A stretch of 64,000 nt of DNA from Motacilla alba alba (GCF_015832195.1 NC_052018.1:112067966-112131965); one strand, 5' to 3'. Shown: positions 24,400-36,893, counted from the first letter of the stretch. Made by a program: numbers and translations. Notes: a model not told the origin generated them from the letters alone.

Positions 24400-24500
24400 G
24401 ATGCACAGTGGGAAAGGAAAACAAATGAAAAGAGGAGTGAAGGGATTTGCCTGCTGTCACAAAGCAGTTCTTGGCACAGCCAAGCATGGGATTCAGGGGA
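24400..24500 (-). repeat. Very weak MIR-like segment
   Basis: AGGAGTGAAGGGATTTGCCT, then TGTCACAAAGCAGTTCTTGG, then 'caagcatgggattcagg' recalls the 'gacttgcccaaggtcacacag ... gctgggattcgaacc' order of a reversed MIR. Divergence is too high for a firm call. Confidence 0.2.
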
Positions 24501-27500
24501 TTTTTTAGCCTTTCTCCTGTGCAGTGGACACTTCCTCCACTCTACCACTGTCCTTTTAGGGAAATGCTCTTGTAAAACCGAATTATTTAAAAGCTTTAAT
24601 TCAAATACTGCTTCTCTCCAAGCACCAGGTGATGACTCAGAATAGTAAGCTGTCATTTCCATCCCTAAACCCTGCATGTTCCAGCAGTTCCAATATGAAA
24701 GACAATAGCTTGGGACAAGTAGTTACAGTGACTCCCATTCTTGACCACTTTTCATCACTTTGGTGATCAGAGATGCTCTCTTTAACCCTGGCTCAGCCTC
24801 TGAATTTTCCCTGCTCTTTTTAACAGCATTTGGAGCTGCTGAAGCTGCTTTGAAGGCATGATGGAGTTAAATCACCTATAAATCCTACTTGACACAGTAT
24901 CTATTTCAAGGTAGGGAAGGATACACTTAACAAAGTCGTTCAGAATCATTAGCTGGTGCTGGGAGAGAGGAAGTATTTCAATCAAAGCTTACAAGCATTT
25001 TGTCTTACATTAGCTTTTGACAAGACCCCAGGGGCCCAACTTTTGTCTTTTTAGTGTCAGAGACATCTCACAGGACTCAGAAGTTAGGATGAAAAATTCA
25101 CTTATGAGAGAGATTTATCAGAAATCATTGATGCAGTTGAATAGATGGGATTGGAGACATTTAGTACAGGGAAGTAGTGGCTGGATGTGGAGCTCCAGGG
25201 AGGAAGATTCTACTCCATATAGCTGCCCATATAAAAAGTAGACAAAATGTAGTTTTACCAGGGGTTGGTAAGAGTTACCAGCTTTCAGTCATTGTGTCCT
25301 GGTGTTAAGTGCATTTAGAAGCCTGCAACATGTATTTTTATTAATTCATCAGTAGTTGAAGGCCATTGGATACTGTGCTTTGACCTTCTAAACAGCAACA
25401 GGGAATCATTCTCCCCAGGTGATTGTGGGATGAAACCAGTAACTCCTCTTGAAAAGTGAGCGGATTTTTAAAAGAACTGCAATTTGTAAAGATCTAATCA
25501 GAGGGTTTGCTGACCAGTCACTGTGTCTAGGTGTGGGATTTTGGGGTCAGCACCTTTGTTTTGGCACATTGCACTGTGCTGAGCCCTCTGGTGGTGCTCA
25601 GCAAAAACACCCCACGGTGCAGAGGCTGTAGGAATCAGCCAAACTCCTGGCTGCTGTAATGGCCTTGGGGCTGTTTGGGATGCTGCAGGAATGAATTGTC
25701 TCTCTTTGATAGAAGTGAGTAACCAGCCCTCTTGTGTGCCTGGAGGCACCTGGGTGTGCTGCTTCTGTCGGACTCAAACAATAGCTTGGGCACAGGAAAG
25801 CTGTGCTGAGGGAGAGGAGACAGACCCATTGCTCCCCTTCTCTTTATCTTCCTTGTTTGGTTCATTTTTAAAACATCTTTGAAGAGCTTTGCAGTTATCA
25901 CACAGCTGTCACGAAGCTACTCTGAAGTCCTTCTTAGCCCTGAGCATTCCATCTGCTGTCACTGCTTCACTGTCAGAGTGTGGAGGACCAAAGTAGGCTA
26001 AGTGTCCTTCTTTTTGGTAGGATACAGCTAAAAAATCCTTATGTGGTGCTATCTGGGGATAGTTTCCTGGCCTTTCTTATGGTGCAGGAGCAGCTTAAGC
26101 ATGACTGCTACAGATCAGTATGTACCAGTATCAATGTGGGAGCTGCAATGAAGTCTGAACATGCTGCTGCTGCTAGACTTGTTTGCCATGGAGAAAACTG
26201 GAAAGAAGGAAGTTGGAAGCAGGGAAACAATAGGCTGGGGAATGCTGATGATGGAGAAGAGATGATTAAAACTTACATCAATGTTTCTTGCGTTCATCTT
26301 TATGTTGAGTTTGCAGATTTGGAAGTTTTGCTGATCATAATATTGCACTCTCCTGTCAAACAAGGGCAGGAGATTTGTCTTAATCTTGGCTTTGGTACCC
26401 AGGGCAGAAAGCAGTGGGGTCCAGGCCCTGCTCATTCTCTGCAGTGCCCAGAGCTCCTCACTGATTTATTAACAGCTATCAGTAAAACCTTTCTCTTCTC
26501 AGTGCCTCATTTTATTGCAGTTACTAAGAATTGGATTATGTGCCAGGCAAGCTGTTGATGTAAGACACCCCTGTGCACCTGTCCACTTAGAAGGTTGATC
26601 TTATGTCGGTCTTTACTTCAGGAAGTGGCTGCTACAAATAATTTATTGGGTGCTGACAGCCTGTTCTTCCCTGTCCAGGATACCTCCTCTCTCCAAAGGC
26701 TGCGTACCGAGTGAGGCAGACAGTGCCCTATAAATCATGATCAAATACAGCCATGCTGCAGTGATTCAATATGTGATTCATTTAAGGTTGGAGGGGAGGA
26801 GGAGAGATGGGAAAAGATGGGATAAAAGCACTTCTCCTGAAGAATGCGGAGCGTCGATTACAGATTATTTTCAATTAGATTTGCTGGCATGAGGCTTATA
26901 CATGCAGGCAGGAACTGGTTGTCTTGTGAACTGTCTGCTTTATTCACAGGAGCAATGCTTAGATGTCCTTCTCAGGAGCTACTTAAAAAGCAGGGCTGTT
27001 TATCTGTAAAGGGAAAAATTATACATGTTGCTCTGCTTTTCAGCCCTAAGGTTATGTCTCTTCTCACCGAGGTCTTGCTAAGCATTTGTTCTTGAATCAA
27101 AAGATACTTTCAATTGATGAAAGCAATTAAATGATTTGACAGTGGCTGTCTGTGTTAGGTCTGTCTTTAAGGATTTTGGTGTCTCAGAAATTCTACACTG
27201 AAGGTTTCTGATGTGTGTCAAAGAACTTGATTTAAACTCTGATTCTGGGGCAGGGTGTGTGTGTAATGACACAGGAGAGGAAGTCTGTCTTTCAGTCCTG
27301 CTGTCTGAAGAGGTGTTCAGAAGATTCCACAGCTTTTGTCGGAGTTGCTTTCTTGTGTGAATGACTTAAAGGTTCAAAGAGCTGCTTCCACAGACCTACG
27401 TCTGAGTGCCTGCCCTCCCTCGGGAGAGTCAGCCCAGCCTCTGCTCATGGCCACCAAGTGATCCCCCTGGGAAGTACAGGAGTCCATGGGAGCACTGTGA

Positions 27501-27929
27501 AAGAGCCTGCAGAGCACAGGAAGTGCCAGGTTCAGAGTTTGACCCCAAGTTGTGTCCTGGGAATATTGTAATCCAAAGGTGTCCAGTTCTGGACAGATGT
27601 GGAAACAAGGTGCAACGTATTCAAAGCCTGGGGCTGCTCTGCTGTGGAAAGCTCTGTTTCCCCACAGGGTAGGAGTCCTTTGCACACTGTGCTGCCATTA
27701 TTTGCTGGGGTTAAAGTCTTTTAAGAGCATCACCATGATTTGGGAGTCTCTAGGTCCTGACTGACATATGACACTTGATATTACTGCCCTTGCTCCTCTC
27801 ACGGACATTGTTGTCCTGAGACAGCAGGACCTGACCTCCTTGGAATTGCCACTTTTTCCAGCCTGACATGTTCAAGTTTACCTGTAGTCTGCTGTCTTGG
27901 CTTATTTTTATGTGTCAGCATATGGCTGC

Positions 27930-28010
27930 ATAGTCACACATGTCACACATGTCACATAGTCAGTCACACAGTCAGCATAGTCACATATGACTATGTGTCA
28001 GTCAAGGGTC
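27930..28010. repeat. Degenerate GTCACA/CATAGTC repeat cluster
   Basis: TCACACATG occurs in tandem near 27934-27952, followed by several scattered CATAGTCA, AGTCAGTCACACA and AGTCAGCATAG variants. CATAGTCA-CATA-TGACTATG at 27976-27995 is a perfect 8-bp-arm inverted repeat. The block looks like repeated slippage plus an inversion of a short word. Confidence 0.7.
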
Positions 28011-30454
28011 ATGGTACCTTTGCTCTCTGCCTGCTTCTGTCTGAGCCCCACACTCATCCCCTTGCTTGTCTGTGGGACATCGGGGATTGCCACATAGCAG
28101 TGTCCCCATGGCAGCTGCTGGCCTGTTGATCATCCTGCTGATGGGAATGGCAGCACATCTGGATCCAACTGGGGCTCTGTGGGGGGCCCTTGGCCCCCTC
28201 TCCCTTCTGTGCAATCAGCAGGGAGCCAGGGAATGGATTCTTGCACCTCCAGGGTATGGCCAAGCTACAGTTCTAGAGTCCAGAAATTCCCCCCTGCATT
28301 TGGGCCCTGCAGGTGCCATGCAGGTGATGTGTTCAGCATGTCTGCATGGACAGACAGAGCTTGTCCACACGCTCTGCCAGGGCCCTTCTGTACAGGTGCC
28401 AAGCAGGAATCTGCATCTGTGCTTTGGTTTGGATTGTGGTTGAGTCTTCAAAGGGAATCTTTCTACTACCACCCAGCAGTTCACGTCACAGAGCAGTCCT
28501 GCCACAACTTCTGCACACAAAGCTCTAAACCTTGGCAGGCATCCGGTTCATGGGTTAGGCTTGGGGCTGGAGCAGATCTCAACACTTTATTTCTCTAGAT
28601 CCTCTTGTATCACTCCACAGTATCTGCTGATGTCAGTGTAGGCTTAGGCCAGTCTTAAGGGTGGCTTTGGGCTGCAGTAATCCATAAAGCTGAAGGTTCT
28701 TTTTAAAACAGGGTCTGTTTTCAAATGTACTGCAATGCAATGTTGCCTGTCATAAACTGCGAGAAATCTTCACAGAATTAGACAGTAAAAAGATAAAAAT
28801 CAAGAAGTTTCAAATTCTCCTTGCTAAATCGGGATACAGACCTGAATGACTCAGAAGGAGTGGATTCAGCCCTCCCCTCTCTTGCACCATGTGTGGTATT
28901 TCACAGCAGCACATCCATGCTGGTTCTCAGGTTACCAAACTGCAGTGGCAGCACCTGCCCCGGGCTTGGGGCATACAACAGGCACGTTCCTGCAGGGCCA
29001 GGGGGATCTCAGCTGCTGCCAGGGAAGCTTTTCCTCAGGGACAGCACATCAAAGTATTGCCTTGATCACAGGCACCATTTTGGTCTGGCAGGTTCCTCTG
29101 TCCTTGAGAGGGCAGCAAGGCTTTAGGGAGGTCACCTGTCCTCTGAGCCTGCCACCCTTGCCCAGACGAAGGGGCATCTTAGCCTGTCTTTCACAAACAG
29201 GTGAGTGCCCAGCGCCCCAAAGTCAGGCCTATGTCAGCCATCTCGGGGGTGGAGGGAGCTGAGGTTATTCTGTCAGGGAATTGAGCAGGCTTCCCTGCAG
29301 CACTGTGGGGAACCTGTGCAAAACACACTGCCTGCCTCTGTGGCTGTGGGTGGACTGCAATCCCCAGCATGAATGGTTCGAACTCTTCCAGCAAAGGAGC
29401 GGGCTCCTGCAAATTCCAGGCGCAAGAACAACTCTGAAATGGATAGTTTTCATCTCTGAGTCACTGGCGCATGGCAGCTTGGGTTCCTCTCCTATCCCCA
29501 AAAGTTTCGTGGTGGGGAGTTCTAGCAACCTGCTGAGTTGTGCAGCAAGCTGGGGAAAGGTCAGGCACTGCTCGTGCTCTGCACCTACACAGACAACGTG
29601 TAGCGACAGATCCCAGCTGGAAAGAGGAGCCCTGTGAATTCCCAGCTCTCAATATGCTTGTCAATACACATTTATGTTCAGTAGACTTGGGCTTATGATC
29701 TAATTAGGATTTATTAGAAGGTAAATGATCTTAACAGCAAATACAGTTTAAACTGATGAGGGTTTTGTATAAACACACACGTGCACACGCAGAGGTTTAT
29801 ATAAGATTATTACCCAAGCTCTTGCTGTAGAAGCCAATATGAATATTTTTTTTCTGGTGAATCAGACAAAGGAATGGATTATTTTTCTTTTTATTAATTA
29901 AAATATATTTCCAGTCAATTTGATTTGAGTGTCACTGGTTATGAGTACCAAAATAATGGCAGTTAGAAAACCAGGCATTCTTTCTGCAGCCAGAGCCTCA
30001 AGATATGCTTTGTGGGCCATCTCTTAGTCTTGTGAAGAGCTGCTGAGGTGGTGAGGCTGCTGCAGCAGCACATCTGGAGCTCCAGGAGCACGAGGCTGTG
30101 TTTTCAAGCACTCCTGACATTAGTGCCACCTAACTGACTTTAAAAAATCATGAGGTGTCCCTGGACAGGTTTGTGCAGTGAGGTCTCTGCATGCACAGGA
30201 GATGGGACAGGTTTGGAGCATTCCGTGCTCTTTTCCTTCTGCATAACCATTCCTGACTCCTGATGTGGGTTTGCCCTTCAGCACTCAGTGAACCAGCGAG
30301 CAAGCTGGACCATTCCCTTTGCTTTACCAGCCCTTCCCATGGCTCTTTTGCATGTGGGAACAGCAGGGGAGATGGCTTGGGATGGGAGGAGGGGTGGGTC
30401 AATGAGAACGGCTGCTCATGGGTTCTACAAAAGAGAAATGCTTCTCCTAGGCAT

Positions 30455-30514
30455 GGAGGAGGGAGGGAGGGAGGGAGGAAGGAAGGAAGGGAAGGAGGGA
30501 GGGAGGAAGGAAGG
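30455..30514. repeat. (GGGA)n/(GGAA)n purine microsatellite
   Basis: About 60 bp of pure purine, beginning with GGAG, then GGGA units, then GGAA units, and returning to GGGA and GGAA. It explains the Gly/Arg/Glu-rich frames on + and the Leu/Pro/Ser-rich frames on -, none of which is a gene. Confidence 0.95.
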
Positions 30515-31226
30515 CTTCTAACAGGACTGCTCCTGCACCAGGAGTGTCACTGCCTGTGCTGGTGAGCTGCTGGAACAGTCCCTGGCGAGGTTTTGGCTGC
30601 AGCACGGCCAGCACTGCCCCGGGTGGTTCTGGAGCAAGGTCTGGCAGCAGGCACGCTCCCAGGGCTGTCCCCAGGGGCTGTTCGCATGCAGGCTCCCTGT
30701 TTTGGAGGGTAAGGGTGTTTACTGGCAGAGACTCGCCCCGCTCCCTGCCAGCTGGCCTCTGTGCCCAGGAATGTTCCCAGGCACACTTCATTTACTTGGA
30801 TAGATAGAAGCTGATGTTACCAGCTATCATCTGTCCCTGAATCTCACAGCACGGGGCTGGACTGGCTGGCTGCTGCACGCAAAGCTTTTGCAGCAGTGCC
30901 TTCTGCTGCATGGGGTGTTTATGGCTGGCGTCGTGCATGTTTGAAACCAGGTCAGGTTGTCTTCACTGAGAGCCCCAACGCCACCAACAGCTTTGTCCCA
31001 GCCCTTCCTGCTGTAAGGGCTCCAAGCAATGAACCCACCCTTTATGGTCGTGACTTTGAGTTCATCGGCAGTTCAGGTTGCATTGCTGCATGTTCTTATT
31101 TACTTCTCATTAACATTAAGTTTACTTTGGAATTGCTGCTTTCAAAAGCAGAAATCCCAACCCAAAGGAACTGAGTGGAAAATTCACACTGATTCTACTC
31201 AGATAGGATTTTCCTGTAATTTCCTG

Positions 31227-31686
31227 TCATAGAATCACAAAATGGTTTGGTTTGGAAGGGACATTAAAGATCATCTAATTACAACTCCATTGCCATGGGC
31301 AGGGACAACTTCTGCTATCCCAGGTTGCTCAGAACCCCATCCAGCCTGGCCTTGAACATTTCCAGAGATGGGGGAGCCACAGCTTCTCTGGGCAGCTTGT
31401 GCCAGGGCCTCCCCATCCTCACAGTCAAGTCCTAATATCCAATCTAACCCTAGTCCCTTTCAGTTTGAGGCCATTCCCCCTTGTCCTGTCACTTCAGATC
31501 CTTGTAAAAAATCCTTCTGCATCTTTCCTGCGGGCTCCCTTCAGGAACTGAAGGCCACAACTAGGTGACCCATGGCCTTTTCTTCTCCAGGCCGAGCAAT
31601 CCCAATTGTCTCAGGCTTTCCTCATAGGAGAGTGGCTCCATCCCACTAATCATCTTGGTGGCCTCCTCAGGACTCTCTCCAACAGA
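31227..31686 (-). mobile_element. CR1 LINE 3' region, reverse orientation, longest copy here
   Basis: On the + strand it begins TCATAGAATCACAAAATGG and runs through 'tttggaagggacattaaaga', 'ccatgggcagggacaacttc', 'atccagcctggccttgaaca', 'cttctctgggcagcttgtgc', 'gccattcccccttgtcctgt', 'cttctccaggccgagcaatc', 'tctcaggctttcctcatagg' and ends near 'aggactctctccaacag'. This is about 460 bp collinear with the reverse complement of CR1. It covers the 3' untranslated region and, by family knowledge, the last part of the reverse transcriptase reading frame. Stops and indels break any frame. It was 5' truncated on insertion. Confidence 0.93.
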
Positions 31687-32768
31687 GGTGATACCATAAC
31701 TAACTCCCTGTGTTCCTGGTTATTTTATTTTAGATACACTTCTTGTAGTCTTTCTGGTAATTTTCTTCCAATGTCTCTCGTCCTTCTGAGTCCCACTGTA
31801 TGATTTTTGTCCGACTTCTTTGCTGTTTTCCTCTCCCTCATCCCCAGTCCATCTCTTTCTGTAAAAAATCTTTGAACGTTTTTTGCTGTAGTTACTGAAG
31901 CTGTATTGGCAGAAGTTTGGGGGCACAGAGATCCCAAAGAAATAACAGGTCTAGTGGAAAAATAGAATTTTTGCATGACAGCATCTCCTTTTGGATCAAG
32001 AGCAGTGAGTTCATATGCCAGCGGGTCTAGATGGGTGTGATTTCTTCTTTAGTAATTTGCAGGAAAATAGAATGTATTTTGGGATTGTCATGTGTGTTCT
32101 ATTCAAAGACCCTAAGGATGCTTCAAAGACATGATTTGCAGTAAGCTGTTAGTCATAGCTGAGACAGTCACCATTTTGTGATGTGGGAGTGATGCTGATA
32201 TTTTGTATGTTCTTTATTAGGTGTCTTTAATTACCCCTTACTCTTGACCTCTGTCACTAAGCCAAGGCAAACCAGACATTTTGGCTTATTGTAGTACAAT
32301 TGTTGGATTTAATTTTTCCTTTTTGTCTGGATTCGTTTTTTGTTGGATTTTATTTTTCATCTCCTGCACAGTGATGGCACCTGCAGGTAATGTTGTGGCA
32401 GCTTCTTCCCTCAAATGTGATGGGTTAATTTGGGTAGTTGGAAATAATCACCAAGTCTTGTGTTCTCAGAAGAGCTGCTCAGCTTGGTGCAGGTGACTGA
32501 TGTGCAAATAACAGACCTGGGGTGATTTTGCAGGAAATAAAGAAGCAGGGAGCCCTCCATGGTCTTTAATACTGCTATTTATATAAATCATAACAGACTG
32601 TGGGCTTGAAGGCAAGGCTGCTGCCTGATTTCTCCCTGAGATCTGAACATCTGAAATGCTTATGGTATTAAAATATGTGATTGCTCCTTCTGAGCAAGTT
32701 TCACTTGGATCCAAAGTGGCAGTAGTTCAGAACTGTTGCACTGACCTTTCTTTTTTAAATTCAGATGT

Positions 32769-32769
<1 letters not shown>

Positions 32770-32820
<51 letters not shown>

Positions 32821-32870
32821 ATCTTATCTATCTTATCTATCTATCTATCTGTAATATATATCTATATATG
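32770..32870. repeat. (CTAT)n microsatellite, compound
   Basis: Positions 32770-32820 are an uninterrupted CTAT run of 51 bp (12.75 units). An ATCTTATCTATCTTATC interruption, a second short CTAT run and a TA-rich tail (ATATATATCTATATAT) follow to about 32870. Long pure tetranucleotide runs are typically polymorphic in length. Confidence 0.97.
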
Positions 32871-34241
32871 CCCATTTTGATCCAGTTTTCTGATTTGGTG
32901 GATACAGTTCCTCAGTAAAGACAGAAGCAGTTTCAGAGCATGCTGTGATGCACATCTCTTGTAGAGATGCATTTTATTCTGCTCTGGACCATCAGCTCCA
33001 CAGCCAGATTAGCCACCCCTATGAGGAGAAAAGACCAATGGCCCAAAGGAAAGTTTTAGGGTTTAATGAAACAGTGAAAAAAATAAACACTAAGTTCTTA
33101 ATGAAAGAAATGAAAATGAAAAGCACACAGTAGTCAGTTCTTTGTGATCCATGAATTCCTTTCTCTTGCCCTGCAGAAAGCACATGTGTTCTGCAGTAGC
33201 TGGGCTGATCCTGTTGGCAGATCTTTCATTCAATGAAATGGTGCAGGACCAGGGATTTGGGAAGGAAACTGGGAATACAAGAAGTAGGTGAGATCTGCTG
33301 AGATGTAGATCCAGCCATCTGCTATCTGCACATAAATTCACTTGCAACTTTTCAAACCTCCAGCTCTGATGGATTTCTTTGTCCTCACAGCCCTCCTTGG
33401 CCAGCTTTTCTAGTAGCTCAACTTCTTCTCCTTTTTTGCCCAGATTGATTCACTGTAGATGCTGCTTTCCTGGAATCAAAGCTGTTCCTAGCTCTCCTGG
33501 ATCTCCTCCCTGCCCTGCATCCCTCTGCCCTACATGGTGAGAGAGCAGCATTCCCTCTGCCTCTCACTGTCAGCCATCACAGCCAAACCCTTCCTTCTGT
33601 CACCTGCTTGTGCTGCCCCGTCCCAGAATTCCTGTTTACTACTGGAAGGCACACAAGGTAACCCCAGTGTTGGTCTCACTTTGGAGACCACTCCAGCACG
33701 CTCTGGTGGTGACAGCAAATGGGACATGAGCTGTGGTGTCTCACAAATCTCCAACCAAACACTGACCACGTATTTCTGTAGATGGCTTTTTAGATTCAGC
33801 ATCAGCATTTCTTCAAGGCAGAATCTGTCGGTTTCTCTGGGCAAATTCATCAACAAACACAAGAGGATCATGAACACCAAAGGCTTTTAGGGAGAACTGT
33901 AATGTGAATAATTGTCATTGCAGCAGCACTTCCAAAATAATAATTTCCAAATGATTTTATAGTTTTGCTACATAAGTCACACAGTACCCAGGTAGGCTCA
34001 AATCAAAGAATTTCGACCTTAGTACATTTGAGCTAAGCCTTTATTGATGGAAATGTTCATGGAACACGTTTCCTCATGGAAATTTAATTTTCTCCATTTG
34101 AAGTTGTATTTCTTGCAGATGAAGTGAGTGTGCTTGTTCATTGTGAAGATAACAATACAGCCAATGAATTGCATATGCCTGAGTAAACTCTAAACACACA
34201 AGCCTAACATGGAATATAAATCTAAATGTCTTGCACATGCT

Positions 34242-34249
34242 ATGCAAAT
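34242..34249 (+). promoter_or_regulatory. Isolated POU octamer word
   Basis: A perfect ATGCAAAT in AT-rich sequence (GCTATGCAAATTC). A single 8-mer is weak evidence and no partner site is visible. Confidence 0.12.
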
Positions 34250-36654
34250 TCAAGAGTCTTCAATAGGGCCCTGTTTCACCAAGGAGCTGATTCCAGAAAA
34301 GTTTGAAAAAGCAGTGGAATAACTTTAACATTATTAACCCACATAAAGACTCCTGAATATAGTACAAAATCACTCATGTTGATATTGGCTCCCCCCTGGA
34401 AAGAAAAAGAGATCAAAGTTTTGGGTTTTTTATTTCCCCTGAAAATATTAGCCTTGAGTTTGTTTTCAGATCTTTAATGTAAAATTGCATTTACTTTCTA
34501 TGTTTTCAAGACTGAGGCATTATTGTTACTCCAGTTCAGTAGGCTTTTTATAATCAGTTCTTATACTCACATTTTTTTAGCTCTCTCTGAATGGCAAGGA
34601 GAAGATTTTCCCCACAAAAATGGAGGGTCTTTTCAAAGGTGGAAATATCTTAAAGAACTGCACCTTTATGGTTATTTCCAGATTTGTTTATAAGGTTAGA
34701 GCCCCATAAAGTATTCAGAAGTAGTTCAGTGGGTAAGTTGAAGCTGACTTGACATAAATTGCTGCATCCTGATACTTCGTTCATTTTCTCTTCTAGCATA
34801 TTGTACTTTTTAGTGCATTGTAGTATCGGGTTACTCAAACAAGTTGAGAATGCTCATTTCAACAAGAGCAGGACTAAAGCTGGGTTTTTTTTTGAAGAAT
34901 ATTGCGCATTGTCTTTTATTGTTCCAATTTCAAAATGGTGCCTGTGTATTCTTGTCAAAACACAGAGAATTATAATGCATCTTAATGGGATGTATTTGTT
35001 TAATATCTGCAGAGAAAAACCCAAAGTAACCCTCTCTAATGCATCTTGAGTTTCTGCTTTCTGTCTTTGTTCATCAGGGACCACCCTGACTCTGGGGTTT
35101 AGTACTAAAACCCTACCAGTCAATGCACTGCTTCACTTCCAGGCAGAGCCTTACAGGGGGTGAGAGGGTGTGAAAAAACCCTTTTCCATTTCAATTTTTC
35201 AGTCTAGAATTTCTACCTCCTCCACCTCCCAGGAGTGACAATGAAGTGTCATAAACTGCTGGTATTGCAAAAATCGGAGCACCCCAGGTCCTGGGTGACA
35301 GCAGCAATGCTGTTCACTCTGCTGAGAAGAAATGCTGAAAAGTCTCCTGCTTCCCCAGGGTCTTGAGACAGCTGGAAAACCACCGCATGGTCCATTCTTC
35401 ACAAGGCTTGAGAACTGAGGAGAAGCATCTCTGTCCAACTTTTGGCTCCTTTTCCCTGATAAGAAGAACCAAAATAGCTGATGTGGAGGGAACGGTGAGA
35501 GCCAGGATGGCTTCTCTCTGTCCTTCAAAGTTAGGACCCTTTCCTGCAGTCCTGGTGTTAGAGGGGAGGTCTTGCCTGAGTGAGGAATGCAGCCCCAAAT
35601 GAGTTCCTTACTCCAGGATGTTAATTGCTGTTGAGAATATTTACAAATGGGCTTATTTAATGAAGTGATTTGTTGATCCTAAGAAACTGCTTTATCTGAT
35701 CAAATCCACAGCACAGGAAATCTAATGTGAAGGTTTGGTCCCAGCAAAGTATGCTTGGCTTGAAGAAAAGAATCACACTTTGGAAAAAAAGGAATAATAG
35801 AATGTTAAATTACTAATGGCTTTTGCAGCTTGTTTGCAGTTTGATCTTTCTATGCTGTAAAAATTATTTCAGAATTTAATTTCTGGGGTTTAATTTGTGC
35901 CTTTGCTTGGGTTATTTAAAAAAAATTTCTTCTGCTTGCAAGAGTTTGTTTCCTACAACAGAAGAAAAGTATTACAATAGATGGTTTGCCTTTGGCTGCC
36001 AGAAGGCCCAGCTGTTGGTAGGAGGATATGCTGCACTAGTGTGTAAATAATGTTGAGACTGTCAGGCTTCCTTGAAACTGCATGAAAACACAGCTTACCT
36101 CTCCCAAAGCTCCACTCCAGGAGTGTGATTTTCTGTGTGCTACCTTGGCTTTGACAGGTCTGCTCACACACTGCAGTCAGATAAATGCTCGTGTGCTTGG
36201 CTGAGTCAGACTCGTGCAGCTGTGTCTGCTGCAGGCTGCAGCTCCTGTAATCCTGCTCCAACAGTCTTTGCTTGAAGCCTCTTGCCATTGCTGTGGAGAT
36301 GGACACGGGAAGCTGGAGCTCAGCATGTGGTGCCAAGGCCTGAGCAGCCTGTGCTGAGCCTTGGCCGCACAGAGCAGCCTCCAGGCAGCTTCAGGAGGTT
36401 ATGTTGGCACAAGCTGCGTGTGCAGCTTTCAGGTGCCCTCAGAGAGCTGGGACTACGTGAGGGTACTGCTGGGGTCACTTTGTGCCCTGTCCTGGGGGTA
36501 ACAGACCTTACGTGGCCCGCAGAGGGGCAGAGGAAGGGTTCCACCTGCTGATGTGGAGCTGGTGTCTCCATGTGTTGGTCTCCTGTTCCAGACATCCCTG
36601 AATTTCTAACGTGAGCTCGTTAGGCTGCAAACCTCACGCTACAAAGGGGCTGCT

Positions 36655-36765
36655 GATGTGTGGAGACCTGAAATGATTTGCACAGGGTCAGGAATGGTAG
36701 AACTGAAGACTGAATCCAAGTCTCTTGAAGCCACACCAGTACCTCAGCCACAGGGCCACCATTCC
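36655..36765 (-). repeat. Possible ancient MIR-type SINE remnant
   Basis: The + strand shows GAAATGATTTGCACAGGGTC, then AGGAATGGTAGAACTGAAGA, CTGAATCCAAGTCTCTTGAA, and 'cctcagccacagggccacc'. The order matches a reversed MIR-like SINE: 'gtgacttgcccaaggtca', 'gtggcagagctggga', 'gaacccaggtctcctga', 'taaccactaggccac'. It lies directly upstream of another possible ancient tail (36826-36893), so this may be one composite old insertion. Confidence 0.4.
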
Positions 36766-36825
36766 TTTTGAGAGTATTTTCCTCTGGCTGTAGCAGCTTT
36801 TGCAGCTGCCTGGCTGTGTAGAGCA

Positions 36826-36893
36826 GATCCAAGGCTCACTGAAGTCAGTGGGAGTCCACTTACTGATTTCCAGCAGGCTGGGGATCAGTCCCA
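36826..36893 (+). repeat. Possible ancient CR1/L3-like retroposon tail
   Basis: AAGGCTCACTGAAGTCAGTG is followed by 'ggagtcc', a loosely inverted 'ctgatttccag', and then GGGGATCAGTCCC. This resembles the 'cattgaagtcaatggga ... ggatcaggccc' motif that I associate with very old CR1/L3-like LINE tails shared by amniotes. The orientation given is provisional. Confidence 0.35.

Larger units (their letters stand above)
21217..31226. other. Gene-free stretch, 10 kb
   Basis: No gene is supported. It holds a promoter-like E-box/TATA/palindrome cassette at 23414-23460, a non-ATG open frame of 192 codons at 25980-26558 (first ATG at 26079), a GTCACA-type degenerate repeat at 27930-28010, an AT-rich homeodomain-word region at 29650-29960 and a GGGA/GGAA tract at 30455-30514. 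A MIR-like scrap may lie near 24400-24500. Confidence 0.55.

Noticed and set aside
25980..26558. 192-codon open frame as a gene
   Set aside because: It begins at GTG; the first ATG is at 26079 with a weak context, and no domain or exon structure is recognisable. Kept only as a low-interest finding.
28066..28443. Frame containing a hydrophobic, signal-peptide-like start (MAAAGLLIILLMGMAA) at 28108
   Set aside because: The nominal start is TTG, the internal ATG has a weak context (CCCATGG with C at -3), and the remainder is not recognisable. A short hydrophobic stretch is common by chance.
30288..30565. Gly/Arg/Glu-rich frames across the purine tract
   Set aside because: They are translations of the GGGA/GGAA microsatellite.
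32656..32880. Frame with periodic Leu-Ser-Ile-Tyr
   Set aside because: It is a translation of the CTAT microsatellite.
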